Positions 44,828 through 52,411 of a stretch of DNA of 64,000 nucleotides are shown here, in pieces. Position 1 is the stretch's first letter; each line of letters opens with the position of its first letter. This DNA is from JBFGFX01 sp965232455 (lineage in GTDB: Bacteria > Pseudomonadota > Gammaproteobacteria > Steroidobacterales > Woeseiaceae), in assembly GCA_965232455.1 (NCBI GenBank), contig OZ246981.1, positions 4,402,001 to 4,466,000 of the forward strand. The letters are read 5' to 3'. The notes beneath the pieces are model-generated. The model saw only the letters and a list, made by a program, of their open reading frames with translations, had not been told where the DNA came from and did not search any database. The position numbers and the translations under genes were made by a program.

Positions 44828-45517
44828 CTATGCTATCCAGCGATAGCCCATGCCATACACGGTTTCGATTGCGTCGAAATCTGCGTCGAGCGCAACGAAC
44901 TTCCGGCGGATGCGTTTGACGTGCGACGTGATCGTGTTGTCATCGAGAACCGCCTGCGCCGCATCCATGAGCTGTTGGCGATTCTTGACGTGCCCGGGAT
45001 AACGTGCAAGCGCGTGCACCATCCAGAATTCCGTCAGCGTCAACCCGACGGGCTGCTCACGCCAGCGAACGGTCATACGGTCGACGTCGAGTTCGAGATC
45101 GCCGCGGCTGATGCGCTCTTCTTCGCCCTGCGGTTTCTGCAGCGCATCCAGCCGCCGGAACAGGGCTGCGATCCTCGCCATCAGATGCGGCATGCTGATG
45201 TCCTTGGTCAGGTAGTCGTCGGCGCCGAGTCTCAGGCCCGATACCGCGTCGAACTCCGAATCGCGCGCGGTCAAAAAGATGATCGGCAGGTCGGTGGACT
45301 GGGCGCGCAGGTGGCGGCACAGCTCGAAGCCGCCCTCGATGTCGTCTTTCAGGTTGACGTCGATGACCACCAGATCCGGCAATCGGGTCGCAAACGCTTC
45401 CAGCGCCGGTTTTCGCGCCTCGAAAAGCTCAACCGCATAACCTTCGCGGCGAAACGCGGCGGCATAGTTTTCGCGGATAGCGGCTTCGTCTTCGACGATG
45501 GCGATACGTTTCGACAT
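44828..45517 (-). CDS. pdsR: proteobacterial dedicated sortase system response regulator
   Basis: A 229-residue OmpR-family regulator. The receiver has IVEDEAAIRENY, phospho-Asp D53 (LVVIDVNLKDD), IIFLTARDSEFD and the Lys in DDYLTKDISMP. The winged helix has VGLTLTEFWMVHALARYPGHV, NTITSHVKRIRRKF and a wing ending VYGMGYRWIA. The NLKDD segment after the phospho-Asp is characteristic of this regulator type. It is divergent from the sortase substrate; the 135 nt between contain TTGCCAC direct repeats that may be its binding site. The frame is open to 45637 but ATG 45517 gives the standard MSKRIAIVEDE start. Confidence 0.9.
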   Translation of the reverse strand: MSKRIAIVEDEAAIRENYAAAFRREGYAVELFEARKPALEAFATRLPDLVVIDVNLKDDIEGGFELCRHLRAQSTDLPIIFLTARDSEFDAVSGLRLGADDYLTKDISMPHLMARIAALFRRLDALQKPQGEEERISRGDLELDVDRMTVRWREQPVGLTLTEFWMVHALARYPGHVKNRQQLMDAAQAVLDDNTITSHVKRIRRKFVALDADFDAIETVYGMGYRWIA

Positions 45518-45558
45518 GTGGCTCCGGGCGGTGTCGGCGCAAATCCCAACGACACAAT

Positions 45559-45586
45559 TTGCCACATTCCGTCGGTGTATTGCCAC
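45559..45586. promoter_or_regulatory. TTGCCAC direct repeats in the sortase divergent promoter
   Basis: TTGCCAC occurs at 45559-45565 and 45580-45586, 21 bp apart (two helical turns). The left copy runs into CACATTCCGTC (45563-45573), an 11-mer also present, on the other strand, in the candidate RstA operators at 18509 and 20976. The spot is 42 nt before pdsR and 67 nt before the substrate gene. Confidence 0.45.
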
Positions 45587-45652
45587 GTTGCGGTCCACGG
45601 GAGGCCGCAATGCCTTGCTGAAATGCTGTTCAGGCACTCAGGGAGCAGGGAT

Positions 45653-47848
45653 ATGCGCGACACAGCGGCGGTCAGTACGTTCAAAAACAACCGACTCCAG
45701 CGGCTCCGGCGCGACAATCGGGCGGGATGGCGTCGCCGAAGCGCGCCGTCTGAGACGGACCGGCGGTTCGGCCCGCCGCGCGGCCGCTCCGGCACCAAAC
45801 GCGTCGTCGTCGCCATCGTCGTTTTCGCGCTGGCCGCCGTGGCGCACGCCGCCTCGGCAAACCCCGAAATCGAGATGTCACCGGACCGGGTACAGAGCGG
45901 CAGCCTTCTGCTCAAGATGAAGTCCGGCTATCAAATGGCGACACGCATCAACAGCGAGGTCGATCTGAAGGTCAGCGGGCTCACGGTGCGCGCGGCGCTG
46001 CGGCAGCAATTCCGCAACGACGGTACGGAGTGGGTCGAGGGCATCTACGTATTCCCCCTGCCGGAAGCTGCGGCGGTCGATCGCATGCGCATGCAGATCG
46101 GCGAGCGGATTATCGAGGGAGAGATACAGGAAAAACAAAAAGCAAAAGCGCGCTACGAGCGGGCCAAACGGGAAGGAAAACGCGCAAGCCTGGTCAACCA
46201 GCAGCGCGCCAATCTCTTTACCACCGCGGTTGCGAACATCGGGCCCGGCGAGACGCTGACGATCGAGATCGAGTATCTGGACGCGGCGCGTTACGACGAA
46301 GGTACTTTCAGCCTGCGTTTTCCGATGACCCTGACACCGCGGTTCATTCCCGGTCATGCAAGCGGTGACCGAAAGGGTTCGGGTTGGTCCGCCGATACCG
46401 ATCGCATCCCGGACGCGTCGCTGATTACGCCTCCGCAGGTGACGAAAAGCGCCGACCATCGTATCGCGCTGCATGCGGTCATCGATGCCGGATTGCCTCT
46501 GGAATTCGTCGCCAGCCGCTATCACCCGGTCAAGGTCGAAGAGACCGGTGATCGGTACGAAGTGCGGTTTTCCCAGAGCGGTGTTGCGATGGACCACGAT
46601 TTCGAGCTGATATGGCGGCCGATCAAGGATGCGGCGCCGAGAGCGATGCTGTTCTCGGAGGTCAGGGACGACCAGCCGCACCTATTGGTCATGCTGGTGC
46701 CGCCGAGCGACGAAACGGCGGCAACCGTGGTGTTGCCGCGTGACCTCGTGTTCGTCATCGACACGTCCGGGTCGATGCACGGCGTGTCTCTCGAACAGGC
46801 GAAACGCGCGCTTCATCTGGCGCTGGACGGCCTCAGGCCCGTCGATCGATTCAATATTATCCAGTTCAATTCGATTACCCAGTCCCTCTATAGCGACAGC
46901 GTCTCGGCTAACGATGAACATCTGCGGCGTGCGCGCGACTACGTCGACGGGCTGAGCGCGAACGGCGGTACGCAGATGCGGCCGGCGCTCGAGATGGCGC
47001 TGAGAGACGGCTCCGGCAAATCTCATCTCCGCCAGGTCATCTTCATCACCGACGGCAGCGTGGGCAACGAATCTGAGCTCTATTCCGTCATCGAACGCGA
47101 TCTGAAAGACGCGCGCCTGTTCACCGTCGGCATCGGTTCCGCACCCAACGGATGGTTCATGCGAAAGGCTGCCGAATCGGGGCGCGGCACCTACGTGCTG
47201 GTCAGCGCGCTGCACGAGATCAAGGAAAAGATGAGTCGTCTGTTCCGTAAGCTCGAACGCCCGCAGGTGACGGACATCAAGGTCGAGTGGCCGTCGGATA
47301 TCGAGGCGCTGCCGTATCCTTCGACGGTCCCCGATCTGTATGCCGGTGAACCGATCGTGATCAAAGCGCGTCTCGCGCGTGCGCCGCGGCCGGGCGACCA
47401 GCTCAGTATCAGCGGACGTTCCGCGGGCGGCGATTGGGGCGCGGAACTGCCGCTGTCGATTGACGAGCCTGCTCCGGGTACCGCCGCGGTCTGGGCACGT
47501 GCGCACATTGCGGAACTGCTCGACCGGGAGCGGCGCGGAGACGATCGGGAGAACGTCCGCGCCGCCGTTATCGACACGGCGCTGCGTCATCACCTGGTCA
47601 GCAAGTACACGAGCCTGGTCGCGGTCGATAAGACCCCCGTTCGGCCGGCATCGTCGCGCCTGGACCAAGAGCAGGTGCCCAACCTGTTGCCGCACGGCCA
47701 GAGTCAGCGCGCCATCTTCGGTTTCCCCGCAACCGCAACGGATGCGGGCCGCTACCGGCGTAACGGTTCGCTGTGTCTGCTGCTGGCCACGCTCTTGCTG
47801 TTGCGGCGCGTCTGGACGGTCGACGGACGCGGCCATGCGCCGGCTTAG
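45653..47848 (+). CDS. sortase substrate protein with VIT and VWA domains
   Basis: A 731-residue exported protein, the dedicated target of the sortase encoded next. An unusually long basic N-region (about 50 residues) precedes the signal helix VVVAIVVFALAAVAHA. A VIT domain (about 80-210) is followed by a VWA domain with MIDAS motif D370-T-S-G-S (VFVIDTSGSMHG) and later IFITDGSVGNES. The C-terminus has the sorting signal: FPATA (691-695), a hydrophobic helix CLLLATLLLL and positive residues RR. The motif has Phe where Leu is usual in LPxTx. ATG 45653 follows AGCAGGG; the frame stays open far upstream through pdsR and was not used. The last 14 nt overlap the sortase gene. Confidence 0.92.
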   Translation: MRDTAAVSTFKNNRLQRLRRDNRAGWRRRSAPSETDRRFGPPRGRSGTKRVVVAIVVFALAAVAHAASANPEIEMSPDRVQSGSLLLKMKSGYQMATRINSEVDLKVSGLTVRAALRQQFRNDGTEWVEGIYVFPLPEAAAVDRMRMQIGERIIEGEIQEKQKAKARYERAKREGKRASLVNQQRANLFTTAVANIGPGETLTIEIEYLDAARYDEGTFSLRFPMTLTPRFIPGHASGDRKGSGWSADTDRIPDASLITPPQVTKSADHRIALHAVIDAGLPLEFVASRYHPVKVEETGDRYEVRFSQSGVAMDHDFELIWRPIKDAAPRAMLFSEVRDDQPHLLVMLVPPSDETAATVVLPRDLVFVIDTSGSMHGVSLEQAKRALHLALDGLRPVDRFNIIQFNSITQSLYSDSVSANDEHLRRARDYVDGLSANGGTQMRPALEMALRDGSGKSHLRQVIFITDGSVGNESELYSVIERDLKDARLFTVGIGSAPNGWFMRKAAESGRGTYVLVSALHEIKEKMSRLFRKLERPQVTDIKVEWPSDIEALPYPSTVPDLYAGEPIVIKARLARAPRPGDQLSISGRSAGGDWGAELPLSIDEPAPGTAAVWARAHIAELLDRERRGDDRENVRAAVIDTALRHHLVSKYTSLVAVDKTPVRPASSRLDQEQVPNLLPHGQSQRAIFGFPATATDAGRYRRNGSLCLLLATLLLLRRVWTVDGRGHAPA

Positions 47849-48404
47849 GCTCGTCGTCGTGGCCTGCCTGCTCTGTTTCGGTTTTTGGCAGCTCGGTCAG
47901 GGCGCCTACGTCCCGGCCAAGGCCTGGGTTGCCCAGGAGCTGATGCAGCGCGCCTGGCGCAAGAGTGGAAACGTCGGCGGGGTGCATGCTCCCTGGCCGT
48001 GGGCCGACACCTGGCCGGTTGCGCGATTGTCGGCGAAGGGCGGTTCCATCGAACTCATCGTCCTTGCGGGCGGCTCGGGACGGACGCTGGCTTTCGGGCC
48101 CGGCCACATGAGCGCCAGCGTGTTGCCCGGCGAGACGGGTAACAGCGTCATCGCAGGCCATCGTGACACCCATTTCCAGTTCCTGAAGTACCTGACGATT
48201 GGTGAGTCGCTGCTGGTTGAAATGCCGGACGGCCGCAATCACCTATACCGGATCACGGCTCTCGACGTCGTCGATTCGCGGCGCGGCAGTCTGGTGCTGG
48301 ATACCGACGAGCCAATGCTCAGTCTCGTAACCTGTTATCCCTTCGAGTCGCAGGACGCCGGCGGTCCCATGCGTTTCGTCGCGTCCGCTGAGCTGGTTTA
48401 TTAG
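47835..48404 (+). CDS. class GN sortase
   Basis: A 189-residue Gram-negative sortase. The N-terminal membrane helix (LVVVACLLCFGFW) anchors it in the inner membrane. Catalytic residues are H109 (VIAGHRDTHF), C167 (LSLVTCYPFES) and R180 (GGPMRFVAS). It cleaves the sorting signal of the neighbouring VIT/VWA protein and joins it to an unknown nucleophile. The start ATG 47835 lies within the end of the substrate gene, so the two are translated together. It is the only sortase in the window. Confidence 0.95.
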   Translation: MRRLRLVVVACLLCFGFWQLGQGAYVPAKAWVAQELMQRAWRKSGNVGGVHAPWPWADTWPVARLSAKGGSIELIVLAGGSGRTLAFGPGHMSASVLPGETGNSVIAGHRDTHFQFLKYLTIGESLLVEMPDGRNHLYRITALDVVDSRRGSLVLDTDEPMLSLVTCYPFESQDAGGPMRFVASAELVY

Positions 48405-48416
48405 AGCCTGTTAACG
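48403..48416. repeat. GAGCCTGTTAAC element after the sortase gene
   Basis: AGAGCCTGTTAAC directly follows the first bases of the sortase stop codon (TAG 48402-48404). It resembles the right arm of the element at 6624-6676 read on the minus strand. Confidence 0.35.
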
Positions 48417-48460
48417 CGAATTCGGGGTCGTTCGTATCGAACGGACGCCAATTTGCTTCC

Positions 48461-48486
48461 TGCAGGAGCTGGTCCTGACGAGCGAC
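48461..48486. repeat. REP-like element related to the 8461 hairpin
   Basis: TGCAGGAGCTGGTCCTGACG followed by AGCGAC is very similar to the hairpin at 8461 (GTAGGAGCTCGTCTTGACGAGC), differing at a few positions. It lies between the convergent sortase and Nudix genes. Confidence 0.45.
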
Positions 48487-48490
48487 TGAT

Positions 48491-49021
48491 CTACAAACCA
48501 ATCATGCTCACGCGCATCAGCGCCGCGCAGCTGACCGCGTCCGTAATCTCGCCGTGCAACACCATGTCGAGCGCATCGCTCAGGGGCAGCGTCCGAACCT
48601 GAATGTTTTCGGTTTCCTCCGGAGACGGAGTCCCCTCGGTGAGCCCCTGGGCGATGTACACGTAGGCCAGCTCATCGGTAATCGAGTTACTCGTATGCAA
48701 CTGCATCACCTTGGACCAGCGCGCCGCCGCCAGGCCCGTTTCTTCCCGGAGTTCCCGGCGCGCCGCGTCCAGCGGGTCCTCCTGGCGGGGAGCGCCGCCC
48801 ATGGGGACTTCCCAGGAGAACTCGCCGAGCGTGTAACGGTCCTGGCCGACGATCCAGGTGTTCATGTCCTCATCCAGTGGAACGACGGCAACCGCGACGT
48901 TCTTGAATTGCACGTGACCGTATTGATTTTCGCCGCCGCCCGGATTGATGACATGATCTTCACGCACCGTAATCCACGGATTGTCGAAGACGATTTTGCT
49001 GTCGAGTGTTTCCCAGCTCAT
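48491..49021 (-). CDS. Nudix hydrolase (ADP-ribose pyrophosphatase-like)
   Basis: A 176-residue Nudix enzyme with a complete Nudix box, G-x5-E-x7-REL-x-EE-x-G-L, seen in GGAPRQEDPLDAARRELREE followed by TGL. The preceding WEVPMGG and the following LHTSNSITDELAYVYIAQGL resemble ADP-ribose/nucleoside-diphosphate-sugar hydrolases. It would hydrolyse a nucleoside diphosphate derivative in the cytosol. The start ATG 49021 overlaps the stop of the SRPBCC gene (ATGA), so they are coupled. Confidence 0.92.
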   Translation of the reverse strand: MSWETLDSKIVFDNPWITVREDHVINPGGGENQYGHVQFKNVAVAVVPLDEDMNTWIVGQDRYTLGEFSWEVPMGGAPRQEDPLDAARRELREETGLAAARWSKVMQLHTSNSITDELAYVYIAQGLTEGTPSPEETENIQVRTLPLSDALDMVLHGEITDAVSCAALMRVSMIGL

Positions 49022-49470
49022 GAGGGGGAGTTCGCCTGGTCCGTCTCGACCATCAGTTTGAAACGCTGCATATCATCCTCGGTTCGGCGCCGAATGGCGT
49101 TGATCAGGAAAATGGACATTATTCTCATGAATCCCTTGAAGGTCATATTGCTCCATGCCGACCATCGCGTGTGACGATCGTCGATCCGCTCGAACGTGTT
49201 GAATACGAGCGTCGTGCCGTGACGGCTCTCGTAGATGGCGGCTTTGAAATCCGGTTTGCGACGCTCGGTGATCGTCTCCGTCAGGACCGTCCGCCTGCCG
49301 CCTTCGTCGTAGACGAGTTCCGCCGTCGCGCCCGGCTGACCGGGTGCACCATCCTGATGCTCATAGGATACGAGCGCCGGCTGCCAGCGGCGCAGCTGGC
49401 CGGCGTCGTCGAAGGCGTCCCAGACCGTATTGCGCTCGGCGTCGATAATCAGCTCGAATTTCGATTTCAT
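49018..49470 (-). CDS. SRPBCC family protein
   Basis: A 150-residue START/SRPBCC-fold protein: MKSKFELIIDAERNTVWDAFDDAGQLRRWQPAL is the typical first strand and helix pair, and the sequence ends in the long C-terminal helix DDMQRFKLMVE. The fold binds hydrophobic ligands; the ligand here is unknown. It is the first gene of a two-gene operon with the Nudix hydrolase. A GGGGCCTGTCAGC element of the GGGCCTGTTAAC family begins two bases upstream of its start. Confidence 0.87.
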   Translation of the reverse strand: MKSKFELIIDAERNTVWDAFDDAGQLRRWQPALVSYEHQDGAPGQPGATAELVYDEGGRRTVLTETITERRKPDFKAAIYESRHGTTLVFNTFERIDDRHTRWSAWSNMTFKGFMRIMSIFLINAIRRRTEDDMQRFKLMVETDQANSPS

Positions 49471-49631
49471 TGGGGCCTGTCAGCAATTCCCGTGGGCACC
49501 TGGCGGCCAATGATATCTCAGCGTAACGGGCGATGAATTTCCCGATTGCGGAATGCGTCGCGCTGGGTCATAGTTGACCGGCTCCGGCATCGAAATCCCG
49601 CCCGGACCGCAACGCTTTCCCCGGATCTATC

Positions 49632-51011
49632 ATGGAAACACAACAAGCCCGGCTTACCCGTGGACCGGTGGGCCGACATTTGGTCGACATGACCGTGCCC
49701 GTGCTGTTCGGCATCTTCACGATGATGCTGCAGGCGTTCGCCGACGCCTATTTCATCGGCATGGTCGGCGATCGCGAGCTTGCGGCGCTCAGTTTCGCAT
49801 TTCCGATCCTGATGATCGTGACCAGCGTCGCGATTGGTCTCGGCGCGGGCACGTCGTCCGTCGTGGCGCGGGCAATCGGCGCGGAGGATGCACGCCGGGC
49901 GCGGCGTCTGGCGACGGACAGCCTGATTCTGTCGTTCCTGGTCACGGGCGCGATCTCGTTCGTGGGCGTGCTGACGACCGAACCTCTGTTCCTGCTCCTG
50001 GGCGCGCCGGACGACATGATCCCGATGATCGAGAGTTATATGCTAATCCTGTATATCGGCGTGCCGTTCGTCGTCGTCGGCATGGTGGGCATGAGCAGCA
50101 TGCGGGCCACCGGCGACACGAAGCTGCCGAGCATGCTCATGGTGATCGCGGCGATCGCCAACGTCATCCTCGATCCGATCCTGATTTTCGGCCTGGGCCC
50201 GATTCCCGAGATGGGTCTCGACGGAGCGGCGATGGCGGCGCTGATATCGCGGGCGGCAATTTTTGTCGGCACGCTCTATTACATGCGGCGCCGTCTCGAC
50301 ATGCTGAGCTTCAATCGCCCGAATCTTCCCGAGCTCAGGAGTTCCTGGGTGGACATCCTGCACGTCGGCATCCCGGCGGCGGGGACCAACGCAATCATTC
50401 CGATTGCAACCGCGGTCATTACCGCGATGCTCGCGCGCCACGGTCCCGAGGCCGTGGCCGGCTTCGGCGTGGCCAGCCGGATAGAGTCGCTGACGCTGGT
50501 GATGTTTTACGCGCTGTCCGCCATCATCGGTCCTTTTGTCGGACAGAACATGGCGGCCGGCAAGGCCGATCGAATTTACGCGGCGCTCCGGCAGTGTACC
50601 GTGTTCTGCCTCGCCACAGGCGTCGCCATCGCCGTCGGTCTGGCCGCGTTCAGCGAGGTGCTGCCGAAGCTGTTCAGCGACAATCCCGAGGTCACCGACG
50701 TAACGACGGTGTTTCTATGGATTGCTCCGATCAGCTACGGAACGTACGGCATGGTCATGGTGATGAACGCGTCCTTCAACGGAATGGGTAAACCGATTCC
50801 GGCCGTCTACGTCAGCGTCGCCCGTATGGTAGTCATCTATATGCCCCTCGCCTACGTGCTCGATCTCACGTTCGGCGTTGCCGGCATTTTCGTGGCGTAT
50901 TCCGTCGCGAATATCGCCACCGGGATCATCGCCTACGCGTGGGCGCGATCCTGCGTCAACGAGCAATGTGCAAAACACGGTAATGTCGCGCTTGCCGCGG
51001 ATACCGCCTGA
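49632..51011 (+). CDS. MATE family efflux transporter
   Basis: A 459-residue membrane protein with twelve hydrophobic helices arranged in two halves. Recognisable segments are LVDMTVPVLFGIFTMMLQAFADAYFIG, GMVGMSSMRATGDTKLPSML and, in the second half, VMNASFNGMGKPIPAVYVS. It belongs to the DinF/NorM-like MATE branch close to DinF2/VmrA-type proteins. Transported substrate and coupling ion are unknown. It stands alone, divergent from the SRPBCC/Nudix operon with 161 nt between them. Confidence 0.92.
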   Translation: METQQARLTRGPVGRHLVDMTVPVLFGIFTMMLQAFADAYFIGMVGDRELAALSFAFPILMIVTSVAIGLGAGTSSVVARAIGAEDARRARRLATDSLILSFLVTGAISFVGVLTTEPLFLLLGAPDDMIPMIESYMLILYIGVPFVVVGMVGMSSMRATGDTKLPSMLMVIAAIANVILDPILIFGLGPIPEMGLDGAAMAALISRAAIFVGTLYYMRRRLDMLSFNRPNLPELRSSWVDILHVGIPAAGTNAIIPIATAVITAMLARHGPEAVAGFGVASRIESLTLVMFYALSAIIGPFVGQNMAAGKADRIYAALRQCTVFCLATGVAIAVGLAAFSEVLPKLFSDNPEVTDVTTVFLWIAPISYGTYGMVMVMNASFNGMGKPIPAVYVSVARMVVIYMPLAYVLDLTFGVAGIFVAYSVANIATGIIAYAWARSCVNEQCAKHGNVALAADTA

Positions 51012-51047
51012 TTCGCGACAACGCAGCCGCGGCCGTCCATCCGCCGA

Positions 51048-51827
51048 TTACAGTTCCCCAAATGCGACGACGATCTGACCCGCAAACCAGTATGTGTTGA
51101 ATATTAGGTGGCCAATCACCGCCGGCCAGACGTTGCGAGTGGCGTAGGTCACCAGTCCCCAGATCAGCGTGAAAATGAAAAACTGCGGCCAGAACCAGGG
51201 GCTAGCCAGATGAAAAATCACGAACAGCAACGTGTTCGCAACGGGAGCCCACCAGCCCATGTAGCTCATCCGGGGCATCAGGAATCCCCGAAAGTAAAGC
51301 GTCTGCATCGCGGACGCGCCGCCGTAGGCGACCAGTGCAAGAGAATACAACGCTATTCGGCTTTCAGCCGGCATCTCCTCACTCAGCGGCAGGCCGCGTT
51401 CAGGACGTTGCAGAAAATCCGGCGGCCAGACGGAACTCAGCTGCCGCGCCCACTGAGAGAAGTCGGTCAAGGGTTGCCATGAAAAATAGTCGCGAAAATA
51501 GATCGACCACGCCGATGCAACGAGCGTTGCCAAAACGAACGCCCCGATACCGCACTTTGCCTGGTAGGGGATCGCGCGTCGAAAACCGAACTTTCGTTCG
51601 CGTCGAGTGACGAGATAAATCAGCGCGAGAAACATCGCTACCTCGGCGAACAGGTAGCCGGCGGTCGCAACGATGCCGCCGAAGCCTTCGAGCGCTCTTG
51701 CTCCGCCCTGGAACAGAAGCATCAATACGCCCGGCACCAGGGTAAGAACCAAGAGCCGATTCAAGCGGTATTGCGGGGTTGTCGTACCCTCGATTCTCCG
51801 TGTTGCCAATGCGTCCGCTGTCGTCAT
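51048..51827 (-). CDS. CPBP family intramembrane protein with altered catalytic motif
   Basis: A 259-residue membrane protein with about seven helices, of the CPBP (CAAX protease/bacteriocin-processing, ABI) family. Motif 2 F202-x3-H206 (FVIFHLA) and motif 3 H240-x3-N244 (HLIFN) are intact. Motif 1, normally EE-x3-R, reads Q175-T176-x3-R180 (MQTLYFRGFL), so both catalytic glutamates are missing. The protein is therefore probably not a peptidase, or works differently. It follows queD on the same strand after 158 nt. Confidence 0.83.
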   Translation of the reverse strand: MTTADALATRRIEGTTTPQYRLNRLLVLTLVPGVLMLLFQGGARALEGFGGIVATAGYLFAEVAMFLALIYLVTRRERKFGFRRAIPYQAKCGIGAFVLATLVASAWSIYFRDYFSWQPLTDFSQWARQLSSVWPPDFLQRPERGLPLSEEMPAESRIALYSLALVAYGGASAMQTLYFRGFLMPRMSYMGWWAPVANTLLFVIFHLASPWFWPQFFIFTLIWGLVTYATRNVWPAVIGHLIFNTYWFAGQIVVAFGEL

Positions 51828-51985
51828 CGTCTCCCGGCCCCGAATACCTGTTTCGGCACTTAGACCGGCGATCCTGATCGAGTTCGCGACACCGGGGATC
51901 GACGATAGAACGGTTAGTCATGCCGGGGCGGCGTTGATCCCTGCGGTGCCCGCCGCTATCGAAGGCCGGCTGCTATGGGGAACCG

Positions 51986-52345
51986 TCACTTCGGTCCTTC
52001 GTAGGAACAGCCGCTGGTACACGTTTCTCGCACGACGATTTTGGACAGCATTGGCAACGTTGGCGACAATTCGCTCCAGATCCACGCGGCGATATTTTCG
52101 CTTGTCGGGTTTTCCAAGCCGGGCACGTCGTTGAGATAGCGGTGATCCAGCCGGTCTCTCAGGGGCGCGAACGCGGCGCTGATGTCCGCGAAGTCCTGCA
52201 CCCAGCCGGAATGGGGGTCCACGTCGCCGGCAACGTGTATCGTGATACGAAAAGAATGTCCGTGCAGGCGGGCGCACTTGTGACCCGCCGGCACGTTTGG
52301 CAGACGATGGGCTGCCTCTATCCGAAACGTCCGAAAGATTTCCAT
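51986..52345 (-). CDS. queD: 6-carboxytetrahydropterin synthase (QueD/PTPS family)
   Basis: A 119-residue enzyme of the 6-pyruvoyl-tetrahydropterin synthase family, acting in queuosine/deazapurine synthesis by making 6-carboxytetrahydropterin. Zinc ligands are the His of FRIEAAHRLP and the two of LHGHSF; the catalytic Cys is in GHKCARLHGH; the substrate Glu is in VVRETCTSGCSY, and DHRYLNDV carries the catalytic His/Asp. The length is normal for QueD. No other queuosine genes are nearby. Confidence 0.93.
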   Translation of the reverse strand: MEIFRTFRIEAAHRLPNVPAGHKCARLHGHSFRITIHVAGDVDPHSGWVQDFADISAAFAPLRDRLDHRYLNDVPGLENPTSENIAAWIWSELSPTLPMLSKIVVRETCTSGCSYEGPK

Positions 52346-52411
52346 GTGCTCGATTAACCTCTCTCTGGATCGTTGTGTGTTCTGCTGGGTGCAGCGCTCA
52401 ATCGTACAACG

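Noticed and set aside
44921..45652. In-frame upstream extension of the sortase substrate
   Set aside because: It runs antisense through pdsR; the signal peptide and ribosome binding site support the start at 45653.
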